Assembly (NCBI GenBank): GCA_017694495.1
Contig: JADIMU010000001.1
Coordinates: 1-52,001 of the forward strand
Source: Candidatus Aphodenecus pullistercoris
Lineage (GTDB): Bacteria; Spirochaetota; Spirochaetia; Sphaerochaetales; Sphaerochaetaceae
DNA length: 52,001 nucleotides
Reading direction: 5' to 3'
The notes beneath the pieces are model-generated. The model was not told where the DNA came from and ran no database searches. It worked only from the letters and a program-made list of their open reading frames with translations. The translations under genes and the position numbers were made by a program. Below are positions 44,679 to 52,001 of this stretch, one piece after another; within the stretch, counting starts at the first letter, position 1, and each line of letters opens with the position of its first letter.

Positions 44679-45119
44679 CTAGACCCCTGTGGAGCCGAAG
44701 CCTCCACTTCCCCTCTGGCTGTCATCGAGACGGTCTACGGGAACGAAGCGCGCCTGGACGACGGGGCAGAGCACGATCTGGGCTATCCTGTCGCCATCGT
44801 TGATGACGAAGTCCTCGTCGCCATGGTTGATGAGTATCACGCCGATCTCGCCACGGTAGTCGCTGTCGATCGTGCCCGGCGTGTTGAGCACAGTGACAGC
44901 CTTCTTCAGCGCCAGGCCGGAGCGTGGGCGGACCTGGAGCTCATAGCCGGAAGGAATCTGGACGCGCAGCCCTGTCGGAACGAGGGCGCTCCTGTGGGCA
45001 TGAAGGGTCAGAGGCCCGTCCTTGAGACGGGCCCTGACATCGGCTCCGGCGCTGCCAGAGCTCTGGTAGGAGGGGACGCTTGTCCCCTCCTCCAGCATTG
45101 TGGGCACGTCGAGGCTCAC
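44679..45119 (-). CDS. dut: dUTP pyrophosphatase
   Basis: Converts dUTP to dUMP, keeping uracil out of DNA. The 146-residue trimeric-type enzyme shows all five motifs: SAGADVRA, RPRSGLALK, GTIDSDYRGEIGVILIN, RIAQIVLCPV and RGSGGFGSTG. The GTG at 45119 overlaps the pnp stop as GTGA. The first codons contain a strong hairpin (45069-45090). Confidence 0.95.
   Translation of the reverse strand: MSLDVPTMLEEGTSVPSYQSSGSAGADVRARLKDGPLTLHAHRSALVPTGLRVQIPSGYELQVRPRSGLALKKAVTVLNTPGTIDSDYRGEIGVILINHGDEDFVINDGDRIAQIVLCPVVQARFVPVDRLDDSQRGSGGFGSTGV
45069..45090 (-). other. Hairpin in the first codons of dut
   Basis: Perfect 9-bp stem GGAGGGGAC/GTCCCCTCC with a 4-nt loop, about 30 nt inside dut and just after the pnp stop. 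It may limit exonuclease or ribosome progress at the pnp-dut boundary; no direct support. Confidence 0.35.
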
Positions 45120-47248
45120 TTCCTGCCGCCCTTCCTGTCGCCATCGGCGTCCGGCTGGGCGTCGATGTAGGAAAGGTTCAGGCGGTCCATCCTGTCGATG
45201 TCGATGAGCTTGACGTCGACTTCCTGACCGACCTGGAGGACATCGGTGACCTGCTTGACGCGTGTCTTGGCCAGCTTGGAGATGTGGCACAGGCCCTCCT
45301 TGCCGGGAAGAATCTCGATGAAGGCTCCGAAGTCCACGATCCTCTTGACGGTACCGTGGTAGATCTTGCCCACCTCGGGCTTCTCGATGATGGACAGGGC
45401 AAGCCTCTTTGCCTCCTGGGCGGAAGCGTTGTTCTTGCCGTAGACGGTGACTGTTCCGTCGTCCTCGATGTTGACCTCGGCTCCAGACTGGGCGGCGATG
45501 CTCTTGATCGTCTTTCCACCGGTTCCGATGATGGCTCCGATGGCGTCCTCGGGAACCTTGAAGGTCAGGATCTTGGGAGCAAGCTCGCTGATCTCGGCGC
45601 GCGGTCCAGACAGGGTCTCGGCCATGATGCCGAGGATGTGCATCCTGCCCTCCTTGGCCTGTGCAAGGGCCTTGGACATGATCTCGGGCGTGACGCCGGC
45701 GATCTTGATGTCCATCTGGAAGGCCGTGATGCCGTCCTTCGTTCCGGCGACCTTGAAGTCCATGTCGCCAAGGTGGTCCTCCTCACCAAGGATGTCGGAG
45801 AGGACGACGTACCTGGAGTAGTCGGCGCCTTCGGTGATCAGGCCCATGGCGATGCCGGCGACCGGCTTCTTGATGGGCACACCGGCGTCCATCAGGGACA
45901 GACAGCCGCCGCACACGGAAGCCATCGAGGAGGAGCCGTTGGACTCCATGATCTCGCTGACGACGCGGATCGTATAGGGGAAGCTCTCCTTGGGCGGGAT
46001 GACTGCCTCGAGGGCGCGCTGGGCCAGGTGGCCGTGTCCGATCTCCCTGCGGCCCGTGGTGAGCCTGCCGCACTCGCCGACCGAATAGGGCGGGAAGTTG
46101 TAGTGCAGCATGAAGTTGGAGAAGGTCTTGTCGCCGTCGATGGTGTCGAACATCTGCTCGTCGCTGGCCGTGCCGAGGGTCGTGACAGCCAGGGACTGGG
46201 TCTCACCCCTCGTGAAGAGGGCCGAACCATGGGTGCACGGCAGGACACCGACCTCGCAGGTGATGGGCCTGATCTGGGTGACGGAGCGGCCATCGGTCCT
46301 GACGCCGTCGTTGAGGATGGAGGAGCGCAGGATGTTGTACTCGAGGTCCTCGAACATGGCGGCCAGCTGGCCAGGCCTCTTCTCATCCTCCGCGATCAGG
46401 TCGGCGAAGTGCTCCCTGACCTGGGCGTGGGCCTTCTCGAGGGCGGCATAGCGGTTCATCTTGCCCTTGACGAAGCTCGCCTCCTTCTCGAGGGGAGTCG
46501 CGTACTCGCGCACGGGCTCGAGCCAGCTGAGGTCCTCATCAATCTCCATGAGGGGCAGCTTCTCCTTGCCGCACAGCTTCCTCATCTCCATCTGGGCCTC
46601 GCAGATCTTCGTGATGACGGGCTGGGCCGCGTTGATGGCGCCGAGCATCTCGTCCTCGCTGACCTCCTTGGCACCACCCTCGACCATCGTGATGCCGTCA
46701 TGGGTGCCGGCGACGACGATGTCGAGGCTGGCGGAAGGCAGCTGCTGGAAGGTCGGGTTGATGACATACTGGCCGTCGATCAGGGCGACGCGGACGGCGG
46801 CGATGGGTCCGTAGAAGGGAATGTCGGAGATCGTGACCGCGCAGCTTGCGGCGTTGATGGCCACGATGTCCGGAGTGTGGGACATGTCGGATGAGACGAC
46901 GGTGGGAACGATCTGGATCTCGCGTCCGAAGGCCTTGTCGAAGAGGGGCCTCATGGGGCGGTCAATCAGACGGGAGACGAGGATCTCCTTGTCCTTGGGG
47001 CGGCCTTCCCTCTTCAGGAAGCCTCCGGGAATCTTGCCTGCCGCATAGTACTTCTCGTTGTACTCGACCGACACGGGGACGTAGTCGATCGGCTGTGAGG
47101 GCTGTTCGCCGCAGCAGACGGTGGCGATGACAGCGCTTCCGGCGTAACGGGCATAGACTGCGCCGTTGGCCTGCTTTGCGATTCTTCCACTCTCGAAGAC
47201 AAGGTCGATGTCACCGATCTTGACCGAGACAGTTGTTGTGTTTGACAT
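45116..47248 (-). CDS. pnp: Polyribonucleotide nucleotidyltransferase (PNPase)
   Basis: Phosphorolytic 3'-5' exoribonuclease. The 710 residues comprise two RNase PH cores (first with RKEGRPKDKEILVSRLIDRP; second with RTDGRSVTQIRPI, QSLAVTTLG and the active-site region with MDFKVAGT), then a KH domain (AIGAIIGTGGKTIKSI) and an S1 domain (GTVKRIVDFGAFIEILPGKEGLCHIS). AAGGG precedes the ATG. It follows rpsO with an 86-nt gap holding a hairpin, the usual site of rpsO-pnp processing. Confidence 0.97.
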   Translation of the reverse strand: MSNTTTVSVKIGDIDLVFESGRIAKQANGAVYARYAGSAVIATVCCGEQPSQPIDYVPVSVEYNEKYYAAGKIPGGFLKREGRPKDKEILVSRLIDRPMRPLFDKAFGREIQIVPTVVSSDMSHTPDIVAINAASCAVTISDIPFYGPIAAVRVALIDGQYVINPTFQQLPSASLDIVVAGTHDGITMVEGGAKEVSEDEMLGAINAAQPVITKICEAQMEMRKLCGKEKLPLMEIDEDLSWLEPVREYATPLEKEASFVKGKMNRYAALEKAHAQVREHFADLIAEDEKRPGQLAAMFEDLEYNILRSSILNDGVRTDGRSVTQIRPITCEVGVLPCTHGSALFTRGETQSLAVTTLGTASDEQMFDTIDGDKTFSNFMLHYNFPPYSVGECGRLTTGRREIGHGHLAQRALEAVIPPKESFPYTIRVVSEIMESNGSSSMASVCGGCLSLMDAGVPIKKPVAGIAMGLITEGADYSRYVVLSDILGEEDHLGDMDFKVAGTKDGITAFQMDIKIAGVTPEIMSKALAQAKEGRMHILGIMAETLSGPRAEISELAPKILTFKVPEDAIGAIIGTGGKTIKSIAAQSGAEVNIEDDGTVTVYGKNNASAQEAKRLALSIIEKPEVGKIYHGTVKRIVDFGAFIEILPGKEGLCHISKLAKTRVKQVTDVLQVGQEVDVKLIDIDRMDRLNLSYIDAQPDADGDRKGGRK

Positions 47249-47296
47249 GAAAAATAACCCTTATCCTGTTCTTTTTTTGTTCTTTATTACTATGCG

Positions 47297-47327
47297 AAGG
47301 CCAGGCTGCCCATCACAGTCTGGCCTT
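47297..47327 (-). other. rpsO-pnp intergenic hairpin
   Basis: AAGGCCAG/CTGGCCTT (8 bp), one mismatch, then CTG/CAG around a 7-nt loop. No U-tract follows on the minus strand. In enterobacteria an RNase III-cleaved hairpin in the pnp leader controls PNPase; this may be its counterpart. Confidence 0.55.
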
Positions 47328-47334
47328 GCAATGA

Positions 47335-47601
47335 CTACTTTCTGAGACCGAGCTTGGCGATCAGGTCGCGGTACTCGTTGATGTCGCGGTTCTTGATGTA
47401 GCGCAGAAGCCTTCTCCTCTGGCCGACCATCTTCATCAGGCCGCGGCGGGAGGCATGGTCCTTGGGGTGCTGCTTGAAGTGGCCCTGCAGGTCGTTGATC
47501 CTGGCGGTCAGGAGGGCGACCTGGACTGCGACGTCGCCGGTGTTGATGGTGCTTCCACCATACTGCGACACGATTTCAGACTTTGTTTCCTTTGTGATCA
47601 T
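47335..47601 (-). CDS. rpsO: 30S ribosomal protein S15
   Basis: Binds 16S rRNA helices 20-22. The 88 residues contain the S15 signature [49 protein letters not shown]. The ATG overlaps the ribF stop (ATGA). Followed by pnp as in most bacteria. Confidence 0.97.
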   Translation of the reverse strand: MITKETKSEIVSQYGGSTINTGDVAVQVALLTARINDLQGHFKQHPKDHASRRGLMKMVGQRRRLLRYIKNRDINEYRDLIAKLGLRK

Positions 47602-48416
47602 ATGCTTTCCATTTCTCCTATGGGAAATATCTCGATGCTGTCGGCGCGGGCCACATCCACATCGGCCTCGGGACGGAAGGAAAGGCAGTCATGCCTTATC
47701 TCCAGACGTCCCTTGATCGACGAACCGTCCAGGAGGAGGAGCCTCGCGGCATATATGCCATCCCCCGGAAGGCGCTGTGTGCCCACAGCCTGGGTTACAA
47801 GACAGGATCCCAGACGTTCGAACCGGCATGAGACCAGATCGTAGCGGTAGGGAGAGCCTGCCAGCCTGTTGGCGCGGGCGATGTCCCCGGCCGAGACCAG
47901 CTGCCTGATATGTGTGGAAGAGATCCTCACGTGGTCGCTGTCCATGACGGGCGGGATGACGTCGACTTCGACTTCGCATCCTTCATCATGGAAGGCATCG
48001 GACAACTCTTTCGCCGTTATCTGGTCCGATAGACTGCCACATTTGAAATCCTCCCCGACTATGACGGCTTTCACACGGCACATCGTACATAGCAAGCGGA
48101 TGAACTCACGACCTGACATCTTACTGAAATCGGAGGAAAAGTCAATAACCACCATGTAGTCGACGCCGAAGGAGGCGACGTACTGCGAGCGCAGGCGCAG
48201 GCTGTCCAGACTCATCAGGCCCTTGACCTTCGGATTCGTGCCGAAGGTGATCACGCAGCTCTCGACTCCCTCGTGGCTCCTTGCGAAGGAGACGAGGCGG
48301 CTGAAGACCTCCTGGTGGCCCAGGTGTACGCCGTCGAAGACACCGATCGCCAAAGAAAGTTCATGTCCCTTCAGCAGGCCCTTCTCCAGGGCCAGGGAGA
48401 AGTCATAGATCCTCAC
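47598..48416 (-). CDS. ribF: RibF-type FAD synthetase with degenerate riboflavin kinase domain
   Basis: The 272-residue protein has the N-terminal FMN adenylyltransferase domain: [12 protein letters not shown] (HxGH site) and [17 protein letters not shown]. The C-terminal region keeps a kinase-like trace ([16 protein letters not shown]), but the GxPTAN nucleotide/metal motif expected after GHGRG is missing and the domain is short. It should therefore make FAD from FMN but probably not FMN from riboflavin. GTG at 48416 overlaps truB by 14 nt. The position between truB and rpsO is normal for ribF. Confidence 0.9.
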   Translation of the reverse strand: MRIYDFSLALEKGLLKGHELSLAIGVFDGVHLGHQEVFSRLVSFARSHEGVESCVITFGTNPKVKGLMSLDSLRLRSQYVASFGVDYMVVIDFSSDFSKMSGREFIRLLCTMCRVKAVIVGEDFKCGSLSDQITAKELSDAFHDEGCEVEVDVIPPVMDSDHVRISSTHIRQLVSAGDIARANRLAGSPYRYDLVSCRFERLGSCLVTQAVGTQRLPGDGIYAARLLLLDGSSIKGRLEIRHDCLSFRPEADVDVARADSIEIFPIGEMESI

Positions 48417-49269
48417 GACTGGCCAGGGCGGCGATGCGCCAGCCCCCCTCCTGTCGCTGCTCGAGCACGCCGATGAAGCGGCCACGGCAGTAGAGCATGG
48501 CCCAGTGGCCCTCGGGTCCTGAGAGTGAGAGCGCACCCTGGGGAAGATAGCCGTTGGCTATGCGCCTCAGCGCGCCATACTCGACCTCGACGACCGTCGA
48601 TATGAGCTTTCTGAGGTTCTCCTCGCTCTCTTCGGCTGTAGCGGGCAGGCCGTGGACATCCGAATAGCCGAAGGGCCCGACCTTGTAGCGCTCCAGAGCC
48701 TCGAGGTGGCCATAGGTTCCAAGAGCCCGCGCGATGTCGCGGCCGAGGGAGCGGATGTAGGTCCCCTTGCCGACATGAGCATCGATGATGGCGACGCCAT
48801 CCCTGTAGTCGACGAGCGAGAGCGAATGGATCGTTACAGGCCGGGGCTCCAGGACGACATCATTGCCCTTCCTCGCCTCCTGGTAGGCCCGCTTGCCACC
48901 GATGTGGATGGCGCTGTAGACAGGAGGAACCTGGAGGCAGGGCCCGATGAAGGAAGGCAGTACGGCCTCGACCTCTTCACGCTTCGGTATGCGGCCACCG
49001 GATGCGACGACCTGGCCCTCAGGGTCGAGGGTGTCGGTCTCGGCGCCGAAGCTCAATGCGGCGCGGTAGCGTTTGTCGCAGGCCGTGAAGAGGGGGTTGA
49101 GCCGCGTAGCCTCCCCCGTCAGGGCGACCATGATGCCGCTGGCGAACTGGTCGAGCGTACCTGTGTGGCCCACCTTCGAGCCCTTGACGGCCTGCTTGAG
49201 GGGAGAGAGGGCGCGGTAGCTCGTGATCCCACCCTCCTTCTTCATGACGGTCACCGAGAAGGTGCTCAT
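48403..49269 (-). CDS. truB: tRNA pseudouridine-55 synthase TruB
   Basis: Makes pseudouridine 55 in the tRNA T-loop. The 288 residues show KVGHTGTLDQFASG with the catalytic Asp, RYRAALSFGAETDTLDPEG, VPPVYSAIHIGGKRAYQEARKG and CSKGTYIRSLGRDI-like HVGKGTYIRSLGRDIA. The C-terminus has a PUA-like part. ATG overlaps the rbfA stop (ATGA). Confidence 0.96.
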   Translation of the reverse strand: MSTFSVTVMKKEGGITSYRALSPLKQAVKGSKVGHTGTLDQFASGIMVALTGEATRLNPLFTACDKRYRAALSFGAETDTLDPEGQVVASGGRIPKREEVEAVLPSFIGPCLQVPPVYSAIHIGGKRAYQEARKGNDVVLEPRPVTIHSLSLVDYRDGVAIIDAHVGKGTYIRSLGRDIARALGTYGHLEALERYKVGPFGYSDVHGLPATAEESEENLRKLISTVVEVEYGALRRIANGYLPQGALSLSGPEGHWAMLYCRGRFIGVLEQRQEGGWRIAALASREDL

Positions 49270-49616
49270 GCCTTGCCCAGAGCCTCGTCGATCAGGTGGT
49301 TGATCCTCTCGCCCTCCTGGTAGCTGCGGTCTGCGACGAAGCGCAGGACAGGTGTGTTGCGGGTCTTGAGGATGGCGCCCAGCCGGCCCTGGATGAAGCC
49401 GGAGGCGCTGGAGAGCGCCTTGACGCTGCGCTCCAGGTCCTTCTCCATGACGGTGGAGACGAAGACCGTCGCATAGGCGTTGTCGACGCTCAGGCGGACC
49501 TCGGTGATCGAGGTGAAGGGTGACAGGTGCGGATTCTTGATCGCACCTGTCACGATCATTGTGGAGATGGCCTCCAGGATGCGGCTCTCAAGCCGCGCCT
49601 CGCTGTGCTTCGTCAT
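49266..49616 (-). CDS. rbfA: 30S ribosome-binding factor A
   Basis: Late 30S assembly and cold-adaptation factor. The 116 residues follow the KH-type RbfA pattern: LESRILEAISTMIVTGAIKNPHL, TSITEVRLSVDNAYATVFVS and LRFVADRSYQEGERINHLID. The ATG overlaps the infB stop (ATGA). A longer open frame upstream is a shadow of infB. Confidence 0.95.
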   Translation of the reverse strand: MTKHSEARLESRILEAISTMIVTGAIKNPHLSPFTSITEVRLSVDNAYATVFVSTVMEKDLERSVKALSSASGFIQGRLGAILKTRNTPVLRFVADRSYQEGERINHLIDEALGKA

Positions 49617-51965
49617 ACGTCGAACTCCAGCTTGCGGGCGACCTCCTGCATCTGGACGAACTCCAGGGTGTCTCCCTTCTGGATGTCCTGGAAGTCCTCG
49701 AGGCCGATGCCGCACTCGTAGCCGGCGGTGACCTCCTTGGCGTCGTCCTTGAACCTCTTGAGGCTGGCGATGCGGATGTTGTCCTTGTTGATCTGGATCG
49801 AGTCGCGCACGACGCGCACATAGCACGAGCGCGTGACCTTGCCTTCCAGGATGTAGGCACCGGCGACGAGGCCGACCTTGGGCACGCGGAAGACTTCCCT
49901 GACCTCGGCCTTGCCGCAGTCGATCTCGCGGATCTCCGGCGAGAGCATGCCTTCCATCGCAGCCTTGATGTCGTCGACGACGTCGTAGATGATGTTGTAC
50001 TTGCGGATCTCGACCTTCTCCTGCTCGGCCAGGGCCTGGGCGCGCGGCGTCGGGCGGACATTGAAGCCGATGACCAGGGCGTTGGAGGCCGCGGCCAGGG
50101 TGATGTCGCTCTCGATGATGGCGCCGGCGGAGGCGCGGATGACGTTCAGACGGATCTCGTCCGTGCTGAGCTTCTGCAAGGTGCCCTGGAGGGCCTCGAC
50201 GGAACCCTGGACGTCACCCTTGATGATGACGTTGAAGTCCTTGATCTCACCTTCCTTGATCTTGTCGTAGAGGTTCTCCAGCGTGATCTTGTTGGCCGAG
50301 GCGCTGTTGCCGAGCCTCTCGAGCTCCTGCCTCTTGGCGCCGACCATCCTGGCCTGCTTCTCGTCCTCGGTGACCTGGAAGGGGTCTCCTGCGGATGGGA
50401 TGTCGGACAGACCGATGATCTCGACCGGCGTCGAAGGTCCGGCGCTCTGAATCCTCTGTCCCTTGTCGTCGAACATGGCCCTGACGCGTCCGGGGTAGAT
50501 GCCGGCGACATAGTAGTCGCCCTGGTGCAAGGTACCCTTCTGGACGATGACGGTGGCCACGGTACCCCTGCCCTGGTCGATCCTCGACTCGAGGATCTTG
50601 CCTACGGCGCGGCACTTCGGATTGGCCTTGAGCTCAAGCATCTCGGCCTGCAGCAGGATGGTGTCGAGCAGATCGTCGATGCCTTCCTTCTTCAGGGCGC
50701 TGATGCGGCAGTAGAGCGTCTGTCCGCCCCACTCCTCAGGCACGAGGCCGATGTCGGAAAGCTGCTGCATGACGCGCTCGGGGTTGGCGTCGGCCAGGTC
50801 GCACTTGTTGATGGCGACGATGATGGGCACATTGGCCGCCCTTGCATGGTCGATGGCCTCGCGTGTCTGGGGCATGACGCCGTCGTTGGCGGCGACGACC
50901 AGGACGACGATGTCGGTGACCTGGGCGCCACGGGCTCTCATCATGGAGAAGGCGGCGTGGCCCGGAGTGTCGAGGAAGACGACATCGCCGCGTCCAGGGA
51001 CGTTGACCTTGTAGGCGCCGATGTGCTGGGTGATGCCGCCGAACTCTCCGCCGGCGACGTCGGATGACCTGATGGCGTCAAGGAGCTTGGTCTTTCCGTG
51101 GTCGACGTGGCCCATGATCGTGACGATCGGGGCGCGCGGGACCATGTCCTCCTCCCTGTCGGCCTCATCCTCGATGACAGTCTCGTCGTAGAGGGAGACG
51201 AGGTGGACCTCGCAGCCGAACTCATTGGCGATGATCTCGGCCGTCTCATGGTCGATCTGCTGGTTGATCGTGACCATCATGCCCATCTTGAAGAGCTTGG
51301 AGATGATGTCGCTGGCCTTGAGGTTCATCTTCTTGGCCAGGTCGCTCACCGTGATGTTCTCCATGATGTCGATCGACTTGGGAACGGCGGCGAGCTTGCT
51401 CTCCTCCTTCTTCTTCTGCTGGTACTGGAAGTCGACTTCCTGGTCACGGCGTGAGCGGTAGTCGCCTCCCTCCTTCCTTCTGCCAACACCCTTGCGGGCC
51501 GCAGTCTTCTGGTTCAGGTCCATTCCGGAGCCGGAGGCGGGGGCTCCGCCCATGCCGGGCCTTCCTCCGGGCCTGTTGTAGGTCGGCCTTCCGCCGATGG
51601 GGCCATTCTGGCCGCCGGCGCGGTTGAAGCCGCCCTGCTGGCCGTTGCCGTTGAAGCGTCTGAAGCCGCCTGTCTGCTGACCACCCTGCCAGCCCTGGCG
51701 CTGTCCACCCTGGTATCCTCCCTGGTAGCCGCCACGCTGTCCGTCACGGGAGCGGAAACCTCCCCTCTCCCTGTCGTTGGAGCGGCCACCGACAACGCCG
51801 GCCACACGGGGCCTGCTGCTCGTTGGCGTGCCGGAGACGATCTGTCCCGGTACGGGAGGCAGGTCGCCGGACTTGATGACGATGGGACCGTTGTGGACGC
51901 TGCTCTTGATCCTCTCGCCACCGATGATGTTGCGGTTGGCGGCGGGGATGCCCGACATGGAAGCC
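49613..51965 (-). CDS. infB: Translation initiation factor IF-2 (5' partial, cut by contig end)
   Basis: GTPase that delivers initiator tRNA. About 784 genuine residues remain. The N-terminal part is a Gly/Arg/Gln/Tyr-rich low-complexity stretch (51580-51800) and a basic segment. It is followed by the IF2_N domain ([25 protein letters not shown]), the GTPase with [22 protein letters not shown] and NKCD, and domains 2-4. The frame continues to 51982 only because adapter sequence was assembled onto the end: the apparent start MCIRDR is adapter-derived. The true start lies beyond the contig. Confidence 0.96.
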
Positions 51966-52001
51966 CTGTCTCTTATACACATCTGACGCTGCCGACGATA
52001 C
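51966..52001. other. Nextera transposase adapter contamination
   Basis: Positions 51966-51984 equal the 19-bp Tn5 mosaic end (CTGTCTCTTATACACATCT). They are followed at 51985-51998 by GACGCTGCCGACGA, the rest of the Nextera read-1 adapter in reverse complement. The last three bases would be the start of the index. This is library adapter, not genomic DNA. Confidence 0.98.

Noticed and set aside
45080-46894. A 604-codon plus-strand frame opposite pnp
   Set aside because: Shadow of pnp; composition is typical of antisense frames and there is no ribosome binding site or domain.

Overview
The window is about 52 kb of GC-rich bacterial chromosome from a spirochaete-type organism, most likely a host- or gut-associated member of the Spirochaetia such as the Sphaerochaetaceae. 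This placement is inferred from three traits: an ~900-residue protein with GreA only at its C-terminus, cmk-rpsA linkage, and spirochaete-type lipoprotein signals. The right end is an assembly artefact: positions 51966-52001 are Illumina Nextera transposase adapter, so the real sequence stops at 51965 inside infB. No insertion sequence, prophage, CRISPR array or replication origin was seen.

Layout. 1-7001 (+): the 3' end of smc, then ffh-rpsP-khpA-rimM-trmD-rplS, a terminator, a zinc-ribbon protein, coaD, a YhcH/YjgK-family protein, tRNA-Tyr and a CxxCxxCC protein. 7052-13348 (+): dnaG-rpoD, a coiled-coil zinc-ribbon protein, RNase P RNA and a lipoprotein; convergent mazG follows. 14432-20373 (+): a LacI-type regulator, a PhnD-PhnC-PhnE-PhnE ABC importer and a 5'-nucleotidase without a signal peptide. 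20374-21471: an AT-rich stretch with no convincing gene. 21472-24221 (+): a sulfur-relay/thiosulfate cassette (TusA/YeeD, a YeeE/YedE permease interrupted by an amber codon, and a thioredoxin-reductase-like flavoprotein). 24277-34244 (-): yhhQ - radical SAM - rpe - dtd - recA - scpA - scpB - rluB - cmk - rpsA - TPR membrane protein - AT-rich lipoprotein. 34310-39707 (+): an AI-2E/PerM-family membrane protein, an unknown membrane protein and the GreA fusion. 39688-51965 (-): infB-rbfA-truB-ribF-rpsO-pnp-dut-lptF-lptG-tgt-murJ, mostly joined by 1-14 nt overlaps.

How the genes fit together. Most of the window is housekeeping: translation and ribosome biogenesis, RNA decay, replication priming and main sigma factor, chromosome condensation (smc with scpA/scpB), and envelope assembly (lptF, lptG, murJ). 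The accessory parts are more interesting. The LacI-PhnDCEE-nucleotidase unit looks like a dedicated import-and-hydrolyse pathway for a phosphorylated compound. The YhhQ-radical SAM pair, with a preQ1-type tgt elsewhere in the window, suggests queuine salvage through preQ1. The TusA-YeeE-flavoprotein cassette suggests thiosulfate uptake and reduction, currently broken or recoded at one codon.

Signals. Many genes start with TTG or GTG, and the ribosome binding sites support these choices. Several promoters have a -35 of the TTGCC type, and at five genes a -10-like hexamer lies only 7-8 nt before ATG, implying leaderless transcripts. All boundaries and families were read by eye; no database search was run.
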